Assembly: GCF_039541115.1 (NCBI RefSeq)
Contig: NZ_BAABFP010000007.1
Span: 562,584 to 626,583 of the forward strand
Direction: 5' to 3'
Source of the DNA: Angustibacter luteus
Lineage (GTDB): Bacteria > Actinomycetota > Actinomycetes > Actinomycetales > Angustibacteraceae
DNA: 64,000 bases
Shown here: piece by piece, positions 12,433-19,903 of the stretch
How positions within the stretch are numbered: the stretch's first letter is position 1
Layout of the letters: every line of letters starts with the position of its first letter
The notes under the pieces: model-generated
Databases searched by the model: none
What the model was told of the DNA's origin: nothing
Seen by the model: the letters and a program-made list of their open reading frames with translations, nothing else
Position numbers and translations under genes: made by a program

Positions 12433-13176
12433 ATGGCCACAGCGCAGTTCACTCCGGTCGCCCGGCAGTCCGTGAGCGACACCGTCTTCGCCCAGCTGCG
12501 GGACGCGGTCCTCGGTGGTGGCTACGCGCCCGGCGACCAGCTGCCGCCCGAGCGCGAGCTCGCGGTGTCGTTCGCAGTGAACCGGCACGCGGTCCGTGAG
12601 GCGGTGAAACGGTTGCAGGAGGCCGGTTTCGTGCAGGTCGTGCACGGCGGCGGCACCCGGGTGCTCGACGTCCGCCGCACGGCCGGCCTCGACCTGCTCG
12701 GGCACCTCGCGCGATCGGGGGACGAAGGGCTCGAGCGGTTGGTGCGGGACGGTCTCGAGATGCGCCGCTGCATCGGCGTCGACGCCGCGCGTCGGGCCGC
12801 CGAACGGGCGGACGCCGGCACCCGGCGGGCGATCCAGACCGCAGCCACCCGTTACGCGGACCCCGCCGACGCGACCGCCGACCGCGACTTCTGGGCTCTG
12901 GTGGTGGACGCCAGCGACAACCTCGCGTTCCGGTTGGCGCTGAACAGCCTCGTCGAGTCCATCGACGCCCAGCCGGACCTGATGGATGCCCTGCTCGCCG
13001 ACGACCGCGGCGACGTCCAGCCGCACGCCGACCTCGCCGAGGCCATCGCCGCGGGCGACGCCGATCGCGCGGCGGCCTGCGCGGACGCCCTGCTCAGCCA
13101 GGCCCTGACCATCCACCAAGAGATCCAGCAGAGGCCGGCGAGCCGCCGGCGCCGACGTCCGGGAAGGAGCGCCTGA
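12433..13176 (+). CDS. GntR-family regulator, FCD type
   Basis: A 247-residue transcription factor. The N-terminal winged helix (about residues 10-75) has the GntR pattern GDQLPPERELAVSFAVNRHAVREAVKRLQEAGF. The C-terminal helical FCD domain, which usually binds a carboxylate ligand through a metal, covers residues 95-230. ATG 12433 is preferred; an in-frame start at 12373 would add 20 residues with no homology. The stop overlaps the next ATG (TGATG), so it is co-translated with the sterol-desaturase-family gene and probably controls it. Confidence 0.85.
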   Translation: MATAQFTPVARQSVSDTVFAQLRDAVLGGGYAPGDQLPPERELAVSFAVNRHAVREAVKRLQEAGFVQVVHGGGTRVLDVRRTAGLDLLGHLARSGDEGLERLVRDGLEMRRCIGVDAARRAAERADAGTRRAIQTAATRYADPADATADRDFWALVVDASDNLAFRLALNSLVESIDAQPDLMDALLADDRGDVQPHADLAEAIAAGDADRAAACADALLSQALTIHQEIQQRPASRRRRRPGRSA

Positions 13177-14006
13177 TGATCGACATCATCGCCATGGCGA
13201 TCCCGTTCTTCGTCCTGTTCATCCTGATCGAGCTGGTGTCCCTGTGGTTCGCGCCGGACGACGACGAGATCGGGTACGAGGTCCGGGACACCGCCACGAG
13301 CCTGTCCATGGGGATCGGCAACGTCGTGGTCGGCATCGGCTACAAGACGGTGGCGCTGATCATCTACGCCGGCGTCTACGAGCTGACCCCGCTGCGCGTC
13401 GACATGTCGAACTGGTGGGCGTGGGTGCTGCTGTTCTTCGCCGACGACATCGCCTACTACTGGTTCCACCGCGCCCACCACGAGGTCCGGCTGTTGTGGG
13501 CCAGCCACGTCGTGCACCACTCGAGCCAGTTCTACAACTTCTCGACGGCCCTGCGGCAGACGTGGACGCCGTTCAGCGGGCTGCCGTTCTGGCTGCCCCT
13601 GGCGCTGCTCGGCGTGCCGCCGTGGGCGATCTTCCTGCAGCAGTCCATCAGCCTGCTCTACCAGTTCTTCCTGCACACCGAGCGGGTCGACCACCTCCCG
13701 CGGCCGGTCGAGTGGGTGATGAACACGCCGTCCCACCACCGCGTGCACCACGGCATGAACGGCGTCTACCTGGACCGCAACTACGGCGGCATCCTGATCG
13801 TCTGGGACCGGCTGTTCCGCAGCTTCGAGCCGGAGGGTGAGCGGGTGATCTACGGGCTGACCCACCAGCTGCGCACGTACAACCCCCTGGTGGTGGCCAC
13901 CCACGAGTACGTCGCGATCTGGCGGGACCTCAAGGCCGACGTCCGCTGGCGGGACCGGTTCGGTCACCTCCTGCGCGGCCCCGGCTGGACACCCAACCCC
14001 AGCTGA
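13176..14006 (+). CDS. Sterol desaturase/fatty acid hydroxylase family protein
   Basis: Membrane di-iron oxygenase of 276 residues. The histidine clusters are HRAHHE (about residue 95), HVVHH (about 109) and HHRVHHG (about 188), separated by hydrophobic helices in the order expected of the family. It likely hydroxylates or desaturates a lipid; members act on sterols, carotenoids, fatty acids or sphingolipids and the substrate is not readable from sequence. ATG 13176 follows a strong GGAAGGAG site (13162-13169) and overlaps the GntR stop. A long hairpin lies 13 bases after the stop. Confidence 0.87.
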   Translation: MIDIIAMAIPFFVLFILIELVSLWFAPDDDEIGYEVRDTATSLSMGIGNVVVGIGYKTVALIIYAGVYELTPLRVDMSNWWAWVLLFFADDIAYYWFHRAHHEVRLLWASHVVHHSSQFYNFSTALRQTWTPFSGLPFWLPLALLGVPPWAIFLQQSISLLYQFFLHTERVDHLPRPVEWVMNTPSHHRVHHGMNGVYLDRNYGGILIVWDRLFRSFEPEGERVIYGLTHQLRTYNPLVVATHEYVAIWRDLKADVRWRDRFGHLLRGPGWTPNPS

Positions 14007-14019
14007 CCGCCCCGCCTGA

Positions 14020-14084
14020 CCGCACATAGCCCGCTATCCGGGCTCATTCGGCGCGGATGACCCCGGATAGCGGGATATGTGCGG
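14020..14084. repeat. Long hairpin A (intergenic inverted repeat)
   Basis: Arms 14020-14042 and 14062-14084 pair at 22 of 23 positions. Pairing continues inward through TCAT/ATGA after one mismatch, leaving a small apical loop. It starts 13 bases after the sterol-desaturase stop and probably acts as a terminator; no U-tract is present. The length and near-perfection exceed the ordinary hairpins in this window. Compare 25487-25574 and 55604-55687. Confidence 0.75.
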
Positions 14085-14161
14085 GGTCGGCGGCGGCGCT
14101 GTGAGCACGGCCACCGTCACGAAAGGTTCAGAACCGGGCTCGACGGGTCGATTTAGTTGTC

Positions 14162-15799
14162 GTGACAGCCAACTCGACCGAGCGCCCGCACCAGGGCACC
14201 GACCGCGCCGCGATCATCGCCGCGGCCGTGCTCGCGCGCTCGGACCACGAGTGGACCGTCGAGGACGTCGCCCGGGCGCTGGACGAGCTGGAGATGGTGC
14301 CCTGGGAGCGCGGCGCGATCGCCTACGACCCCGCCGTCACGCTCGAGCGGGTCGCCGACTGGCTCGGCGTCGAGGACCAGCGCATGCGCGCCCTGCTGGT
14401 CCAGGCCGACGTGCAGGCCCGGGACGGCCAGACCGTGGCCGCCGCCCGGATCGCCCGCCAGGTCAACCGGTGGGCCTTCGAGCGCTCGCCGCACCAGAAC
14501 CACGTGCTCGCGCGCAGCCACCGGCTGCTCGCCTCGTTCTTCGACCACCTGGGCGACTTCTCGACCTTCCTCGACCACGCCATGCGGGCCGTCGAGCTGA
14601 TGGACGACGCCACCCCGGAGCGCATCCGGATCGACCACATGATGACCCTGGCCATCGCCCAGGGCCGGATCCCGAGCCTGGCTGAGCAGGCCCGTGAGCG
14701 CTTCAACGCGATCGAGCAGCTCTCCACCCGGATGGAGCGCCCGGACCTGATCCTGCTCACCGTGAACAACCGCGCGTACGCGGAGTACCAGGGCGGCGAG
14801 CTCGACCTGGCGCTGGTCTCCGCGGACCGGCTCACCCGCCTGCTCGCCGAGAGCGGCGAGGAGCCGTACCTGCCCTACCTGGACACCATCGCCAGCATCC
14901 AGGTCGCGGTCGGGCAGATCGTCGAGGCCATCGAGACCCTGCGCCCGGTGCGCGACGAGCTCATCCAGCTCGACACCCCGGAGCCGGACGCGCGCGCCGA
15001 GTGCCTGCTGACCCTCGCCGAGGCCCAGCGACGCAACGGCGACCTCGTGGCCGCCGAGTCGACGCTCGCGCAGGTGCGGGACGTCGCCCGGGCTCGGGGG
15101 CTGGACGGGATCCTGGTGCGTGCCCGCGGTGAGCAGGCGGAGCTGTCCGCGGCGAACGGCCAGTACAAGGCGGCGTTCGAGCAGCTCAAGCAGTACATGG
15201 AGGAGGTGCGGGCGCAGAGCTCGGCCGAGGTCGACTCCCGGGCCGGGGTGCTGCAGGCCGTGTTCGAGACCGAGCAGGCCCAGCAGGAGACCCAGCGCTT
15301 CCGGGACCTGTCCCTGCGCGATCCGCTGACGGGGCTGTTCAACCGCCGGCACGTCGACGACCACCTGCCCGTGCTGCTCCAGCTGCACGCCGACTCAGGC
15401 CAGCCGGTCAGCGTCGTGTTCGTCGACCTCGACCACTTCAAGCGGGTCAACGACGAGTGCTCGCACGCGGTCGGCGACGAGGTCCTCAAGCGCGTCGCGC
15501 AGATCCTCACCGAAGCGTTGGGGGACAACGGCTTCGTGGCCAGAATGGGCGGCGAGGAGTTCCTCATGGTCATCCCCGGGACGTCGACCAGCGGTGCGCT
15601 CGTGTACTGCGAGCTCGTGCAGGACGCCCTGCGGGCCGAGGACTGGACGCCGCTGACCGGCGCCGTCCGAGTCCGCGCGAGCATGGGCCTGGCCTCGACC
15701 AGCGAGCACGTCGGCGCGAGCCAGGCCGAGCTGCTCGGCCAGGCCGACCAGCGGGTCTACAGGGCCAAGTCAGCCGGCCGGGACCGCATCGTCTGGTGA
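14162..15799 (+). CDS. TPR-GGDEF diguanylate cyclase
   Basis: A 545-residue protein predicted to be soluble and to make cyclic di-GMP. Residues 1-360 are alpha-helical and resemble tetratricopeptide repeats, a likely protein-sensing module. The GGDEF domain (residues 375-545) begins DPLTGLFNRRH, has the metal aspartate in FVDLDHFKRVND and an active-site loop MGGEEFLMV, which is catalytically competent. There are no membrane segments or signal peptide. GTG 14162 has no clear ribosome-binding site, and the long hairpin A lies just upstream. It ends two bases from the convergent oxidase gene; the two stops sit in the palindrome TGACGTCA. Confidence 0.88.
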   Translation: MTANSTERPHQGTDRAAIIAAAVLARSDHEWTVEDVARALDELEMVPWERGAIAYDPAVTLERVADWLGVEDQRMRALLVQADVQARDGQTVAAARIARQVNRWAFERSPHQNHVLARSHRLLASFFDHLGDFSTFLDHAMRAVELMDDATPERIRIDHMMTLAIAQGRIPSLAEQARERFNAIEQLSTRMERPDLILLTVNNRAYAEYQGGELDLALVSADRLTRLLAESGEEPYLPYLDTIASIQVAVGQIVEAIETLRPVRDELIQLDTPEPDARAECLLTLAEAQRRNGDLVAAESTLAQVRDVARARGLDGILVRARGEQAELSAANGQYKAAFEQLKQYMEEVRAQSSAEVDSRAGVLQAVFETEQAQQETQRFRDLSLRDPLTGLFNRRHVDDHLPVLLQLHADSGQPVSVVFVDLDHFKRVNDECSHAVGDEVLKRVAQILTEALGDNGFVARMGGEEFLMVIPGTSTSGALVYCELVQDALRAEDWTPLTGAVRVRASMGLASTSEHVGASQAELLGQADQRVYRAKSAGRDRIVW

Positions 15800-15801
15800 C
15801 G

Positions 15802-17181
15802 TCAGTGGCCGGTCAGCGCGTCCAGCACCCGGCCCAACCGGGCCGGGCGACCGGTCCGGGCCTCCTCGGCGTCCGCCATCTGCGCGAGCCGCAGCCCGGC
15901 GTTCACGCCCAGCCAGCGCAACGGTTCCGGCTCCCAGCGGCGTGAGCGATGGCCCACCCAGGGCAGCCGGGTCAGCTCGCTCTCGGTGCCGGTGACCAGG
16001 TCGGCCAGGGTGCGCCCGGCCAGGTTCGTGGTCGAGACCCCGTCACCGACGTAGCCGCCCGCGGCTCCCAGGCCGGACGCCGGGTCGTACCCGACGCTGG
16101 CGTGCCAGTCCCGGGCGATGCCCAGGGGGCCGCCCCAGCGGTGGGTGATCTCGGCGCCCTCGACCGCTGGGAAGAGGTCGACCAGCGCGGACTGGAGCGC
16201 GGCGAAGACCGCGGGCTCCTGGTCGAAGTGCGGGCGGATCGACGATCCGTAGTGGTACGGCGCCCCGCGGCCACCGAAGACCAGCCGGTCGTCCGCGGTG
16301 CGCTGGCCGTAGACGATGACGTGCCGGTGCTCGCTGAACGTCTCACCGCGGGCCAGCCCGGCGGTGTCCCAGAAGTCTGGGGGCAGCGGCTCGGTGGCGA
16401 TGATCAGTGAGTACACCGGGACGACCTCGCGGCGGTGCCCGTGCAGTGCCGGCGTCCAGGCCTCGGTGGCCCGCAGCACGTGCCGGGCGCGGACCCGGCC
16501 GCTCTCGGTGGTCACCTCGCCGGTGGAGACCGACGTGGCGCGGGTGCCCTCGGCGATCCGCACCCCGGACCGCTCGACGACGTCCGCCAGGCCGCGGGCC
16601 AGCTTGGCGGGCTGGATCCGGGCGCAGTGCGGCGTGTACGTCGCACCCAGCGCGCCGTCCACGCCGATGTGCTCGCGGGTCTGCCCGGCATCCAACAGCT
16701 CGAGGCCGTCGATGCCGTCCCAGGCCCGGTCGTGCTCGACCTCGGCTCGGGCCCGGGCGAGCTGGGCGGGGTTGCGAGCGACCACGACGGTGCCGCCGAG
16801 CCGGAAGTCGCAGTCGATCTGCTCGGCGGCGACGACGTCGCCGACCTCGCGCACGGTGTCCACCATGGCCTGGCGCATGGCCAGGGCCGCCGGGCGCCCG
16901 TGCCGGCGGGCCATGGCCTCGACGCCCTGCGGCAGCAACGCCGAGCACCAGCCGCCGTTGCGGCCGCTCGCGCCGAAGCCGGCGCTGTTCGCCTCGACGA
17001 CCAGCACGTCCAGCGACGGGTCGCGGCGGGTCAGGTAGTACGCCGTCCACAGCCCGGTGTAGCCGGCGCCGACGATGCACACGTCCGCGGTGGTGTCGCC
17101 GTCCAGCGGTGCGCGGCTGCCCGTGGCGGCGGGGCCGCCGTCCAGCTGGGACTGCCAGAGCACGTACTGCGGGGCGTCCAC
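15802..17181 (-). CDS. FAD-dependent amine oxidase (DAO family)
   Basis: A 459-residue FAD oxidoreductase of the D-amino-acid oxidase fold, close in layout to gamma-glutamylputrescine oxidase (PuuB/OrdL). The Rossmann motif is VCIVGAGYTGLWTAYYL near residue 34, followed by GFGASGRNGGWCSALLP, characteristic of this subfamily. It presumably oxidises a primary amine such as a polyamine derivative to an aldehyde. GTG 17181 follows a GGGAGGAG site and a single base separates it from the upstream gene, so it is the last gene of the Lrp-aminotransferase-flavoprotein-oxidase operon. A second copy of the family is at 33205. Confidence 0.85.
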   Translation of the reverse strand: MDAPQYVLWQSQLDGGPAATGSRAPLDGDTTADVCIVGAGYTGLWTAYYLTRRDPSLDVLVVEANSAGFGASGRNGGWCSALLPQGVEAMARRHGRPAALAMRQAMVDTVREVGDVVAAEQIDCDFRLGGTVVVARNPAQLARARAEVEHDRAWDGIDGLELLDAGQTREHIGVDGALGATYTPHCARIQPAKLARGLADVVERSGVRIAEGTRATSVSTGEVTTESGRVRARHVLRATEAWTPALHGHRREVVPVYSLIIATEPLPPDFWDTAGLARGETFSEHRHVIVYGQRTADDRLVFGGRGAPYHYGSSIRPHFDQEPAVFAALQSALVDLFPAVEGAEITHRWGGPLGIARDWHASVGYDPASGLGAAGGYVGDGVSTTNLAGRTLADLVTGTESELTRLPWVGHRSRRWEPEPLRWLGVNAGLRLAQMADAEEARTGRPARLGRVLDALTGH

Positions 17182-17182
17182 G

Positions 17183-17842
17183 TCAGCTCCTCCCGTCGGG
17201 CCAGGACCGCACGTAGGCCGGGACCGGGCGCGGCGCGCGCAGGTCCGGCGCGTCGACCGGGTGGCCGAAGTGGTGCAGCAGGGGGACGACGCCGGCCCAG
17301 ACCGGACGGTCCAGGTCCTCGTCAGCGTCGTCCGGGGGCGAGTCCGAGACCTTCAACGACCACTCCTGCAACGGGATCGCGAGCACGCACGTGGCGGCGA
17401 GCTCCTTGGCTGAGGGCGGCCGGGCGTCGGCGCCCCGGCCGGGCATCAGGTGCTCGGTCAAGGTCGCCAGCGCGGCGGACTTCTCGTCTCCCGTGAGCTC
17501 GGTGCACCGGCCGAGCACCATGGCGCTGCGGTAGTGCATGGACGACTCGAACTGGCTGCGTGCGACCACCAGCCCGTCGAGCGCGGTGACGCTCACGCAG
17601 GTCGGCGCTCCGGCCGCCAGCCCACGGAACAACCGCGAGGCGTTGCTGCCGTGCAGGATCAGCCGGTCGCCGTCCCGGGCGAAGCCGACCGGCAGCACGA
17701 ACGGCTGCCCGTCGTCCGCCACGACCGCGACGTGCGCGACCAGGGCGTGGTCGAGCAACCGGTCCAGGCCTGCGCGGTCGTGCGACTGCTTGTCCGGCAG
17801 CCGGCGCACCTGGGTGCGGGGCGCCGGCTGCCGGGGGCTCAC
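17183..17842 (-). CDS. FMN-binding split-barrel protein (NimA-like)
   Basis: A 219-residue pyridoxamine-phosphate-oxidase-like protein. The core region shows VAVVADDGQPFVLPVGF (about residue 38) and LHGSNASRLFRGLAAGAPTC (about residue 63), the pattern of the flavin-binding NimA/Pfam Pyridox_ox_2 group. The C-terminal 90 residues include a tryptophan-containing segment ending in PVPAYVRSWP. It sits one base from the amine oxidase and 10 bases after the aminotransferase, so it is certainly co-transcribed with polyamine genes; its role there is unknown. GTG 17842 is the chosen start. Confidence 0.8.
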   Translation of the reverse strand: MSPRQPAPRTQVRRLPDKQSHDRAGLDRLLDHALVAHVAVVADDGQPFVLPVGFARDGDRLILHGSNASRLFRGLAAGAPTCVSVTALDGLVVARSQFESSMHYRSAMVLGRCTELTGDEKSAALATLTEHLMPGRGADARPPSAKELAATCVLAIPLQEWSLKVSDSPPDDADEDLDRPVWAGVVPLLHHFGHPVDAPDLRAPRPVPAYVRSWPDGRS

Positions 17843-17852
17843 AGCAGAGCGC

Positions 17853-19274
17853 TCACAGCCGCGACCAGGCCTCGGTCAGCACGCCACGCAGCCGCTGCTC
17901 GATGTCGTCGAACTCGGTCTGGCCGATGATCAGCGGCGGCGCGAGCTGGATGACCGGGTCGCCGCGGTCGTCGGCCCGGCAGTACAGGCCGGCGTCGTAG
18001 AGCGCCTTGGACAGGAAACCGCGCAGCAGGCGCTCGGCCTCGTCGTCGTTGAACGTCTCGCGGGTGCTCTTGTCCTTCACGAGCTCGATGCCGTAGAAGA
18101 AGCCCTCGCCGCGCACGTCGCCGACGATCGGCAGGTCGTTCAGCTTCTCCAGCGCCGCGCGGAAGTGCGGGGCGTTCTCGTGCACGTGCTGCACCAGGCC
18201 CTCGCGCTCGAAGATGTCCAGGTTGGCCATCGCGACCGCGGCCGACACCGGGTGACCGCCGAAGGTGTAGCCGTGCAGGAACGACGTGTGGCCGGACTTG
18301 AACGGCTCGAACAGACGCTCGGAGGCGATCATCGCGCCGATGGGGGAGTAGCCCGAGGTCATGCCCTTCGCGCAGGTGATGATGTCCGGCACGTAGCCGA
18401 AGTCGTTGCAGGCGAAGATCTCCCCGATCCGGCCGAACGCGCAGATCGTCTCGTCGCTGACCAGCAGGACGTCGTACTCGTCGCAGATCTCCCGGACCCG
18501 CTCGAAGTACCCGGGCGGCGGCGGGAAGCAGCCGCCCGAGTTCTGCACCGGCTCGAGGAAGACGGCCGCGACCGAGTCGGGGCCCTCGAACTCGATGGCC
18601 TCGGCGATCCGCTCCGCGGCCCAGCGGCCGAACGCCTTGGCGTCCTCGCGCAGGTGCTCGGGCGCCCGGTACAGGTTGGTGTTCGGCACCTTGTGCGCGC
18701 CCGGTACCAGCGGCTCGAACGGCACCTTGGCGTCCGGGATGCCGGTGATGGACAGCGCGCCCTGCGGCGTGCCGTGGTACGCGACGTTGCGGCTGATCAC
18801 CTTGTGCTTGGTGGGCTTGCCGATCAGCTTGTAGTACTGCTTCGCCAGCTTCCACGCGGTCTCCACCGCCTCACCACCGCCGGTGGTGAAGAAGACGCGG
18901 TTGAGGTCGCCGGGGGCCTCGTGCGCGAGCCGCTCGGCCAGGTCGATGGCCGCCGGGTGGGCGTAGGACCACAGCGGGAAGAACGCCAGCTGCTCCGCCT
19001 GCTTGCGGGCAGCCTCGGCGAGCTCGGTGCGGCCGTGGCCGGCCTGCACGGTGAACAGCCCGGCCAGCCCGTCGAGGTAGCGCCGTCCCTGGTCGTCCCA
19101 GATGTAGGCGCCCTCACCGCGCACGATGATCGGCACCTGACCGCCGTTCTCGTACGTGGAGTGCCGGGTGAAGTGCATCCACAGGTGGTCACGGGCCGCG
19201 TCGCTGCGGTTGGTGCCGCGCGGCGTGGTGGTGGCGCTAGCAGGAGCGTTGACGCCCTGCGATGTGCTCGTCAT
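17853..19274 (-). CDS. Class III aminotransferase, putrescine-type
   Basis: PLP-dependent omega-aminotransferase of 473 residues, probably moving the amino group of putrescine, another diamine or beta-alanine to pyruvate. The PLP region is LLVSDETICAFGRIGE with the lysine in IITCAKGMTSGYSPIGA near residue 300. N-terminal HFTRHSTYENGGQVPIIVRGEG is typical of the SpuC-like and beta-alanine-pyruvate group. ATG 19274 overlaps the stop of the Lrp gene by 4 bases. With the divergent aldehyde dehydrogenase at 19904 it forms a transaminase-dehydrogenase pair for making GABA. Confidence 0.85.
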   Translation of the reverse strand: MTSTSQGVNAPASATTTPRGTNRSDAARDHLWMHFTRHSTYENGGQVPIIVRGEGAYIWDDQGRRYLDGLAGLFTVQAGHGRTELAEAARKQAEQLAFFPLWSYAHPAAIDLAERLAHEAPGDLNRVFFTTGGGEAVETAWKLAKQYYKLIGKPTKHKVISRNVAYHGTPQGALSITGIPDAKVPFEPLVPGAHKVPNTNLYRAPEHLREDAKAFGRWAAERIAEAIEFEGPDSVAAVFLEPVQNSGGCFPPPPGYFERVREICDEYDVLLVSDETICAFGRIGEIFACNDFGYVPDIITCAKGMTSGYSPIGAMIASERLFEPFKSGHTSFLHGYTFGGHPVSAAVAMANLDIFEREGLVQHVHENAPHFRAALEKLNDLPIVGDVRGEGFFYGIELVKDKSTRETFNDDEAERLLRGFLSKALYDAGLYCRADDRGDPVIQLAPPLIIGQTEFDDIEQRLRGVLTEAWSRL

Positions 19275-19759
19275 CGGGTTCCCCAGTTGTAGAGCTGCTT
19301 GCGCAGCTTCAGGTACACGAACGTCTCGGTGCTCCGGACGCCCGGGACGGTGCGGATCCTCGTGCTGATCAGGTCGAGGAGCGCGTCGTCGTCCTCGCAG
19401 ACCGCCTCGACCAGGAGGTCGAAGCTGCCGGCGGTGACCACGACGTAGTCGACCTCCGGCATCTCGGCGAGCCGGTCCGCCACGGCGGACAGGTCGCCCT
19501 CGGCGCGGACGCCGATCATGGCCTGGCGGCTGAAACCGACCTGCAAGGGGTCGGTGACCGCCACGATCTGCATGACCCCGGCGTCCAGCAGCCGTTGCAC
19601 GCGCTGCCGGACGGCCGCCTCGGACAGGCCGACCGCCTTGCCGATCGCGGCGTAGGGCCGTCGACCGTCCTCCTGGAGCTGTTCGATGATCCGCTTGGAC
19701 ACGTCGTCCAGAAGATGGCCGTTGCCGGTTCGCGAGGTCACGGCCCGATCCTCGCGCAC
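19271..19759 (-). CDS. Lrp/AsnC-family transcriptional regulator
   Basis: A 162-residue regulator with an N-terminal helix-turn-helix (about residues 18-65, IIEQLQEDGRRPYAAIGKAVGLSEAAVRQR read in two parts) and a C-terminal ligand-binding RAM domain. Members of this group next to putrescine aminotransferase genes commonly respond to amino acids or amines. GTG 19759 is listed; GTG 19741 is six codons inside. It is the first gene of the leftward operon and divergent from the aldehyde dehydrogenase, so it likely controls both directions through the 144-base region between them. Confidence 0.88.
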   Translation of the reverse strand: MREDRAVTSRTGNGHLLDDVSKRIIEQLQEDGRRPYAAIGKAVGLSEAAVRQRVQRLLDAGVMQIVAVTDPLQVGFSRQAMIGVRAEGDLSAVADRLAEMPEVDYVVVTAGSFDLLVEAVCEDDDALLDLISTRIRTVPGVRSTETFVYLKLRKQLYNWGTR

Positions 19760-19769
19760 AGATCGGGCC
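19742..19769. promoter_or_regulatory. Dyad across Lrp gene start
   Basis: GGCCCGATC (19742-19750) and GATCGGGCC (19761-19769) form a perfect 9-bp inverted repeat around the GTG start codon of the Lrp-type gene. It could be an autoregulatory operator or an mRNA hairpin hiding the start. If GTG 19741 is the true start, the dyad lies in the leader. Confidence 0.35.
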
Positions 19770-19814
19770 CTGGCAAGTGAATCCGTCGCGGATTTGTCAT
19801 TTGACGACTAATTC

Positions 19815-19824
19815 CCACTAGTGG
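19815..19824. promoter_or_regulatory. Possible Lrp operator
   Basis: CCACTAGTGG is a perfect 10-bp palindrome between the divergent Lrp and aldehyde dehydrogenase genes, 14 bases after the sequence TTGACG. Lrp/AsnC proteins bind AT-centred dyads of this size. Candidate only. Confidence 0.35.
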
Positions 19825-19903
19825 TGGGTCCTGTACTGTCGATACCGGTTGCGGCGCGCTAGTGTCGCCATCGTCGACCATCCACGCCACGACAGGAGCT
19901 GCT

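Noticed and set aside
14020..14084. Attachment site or transposon end
   Set aside because: No integrase or transposase gene and no target-site duplication was found; the structure is a self-complementary hairpin after a gene.
19760..19903. Canonical -35/-10 promoter for the ALDH gene from TTGACG at 19801
   Set aside because: No TANNNT occurs 16-18 bases downstream; the nearest candidate is too far away.
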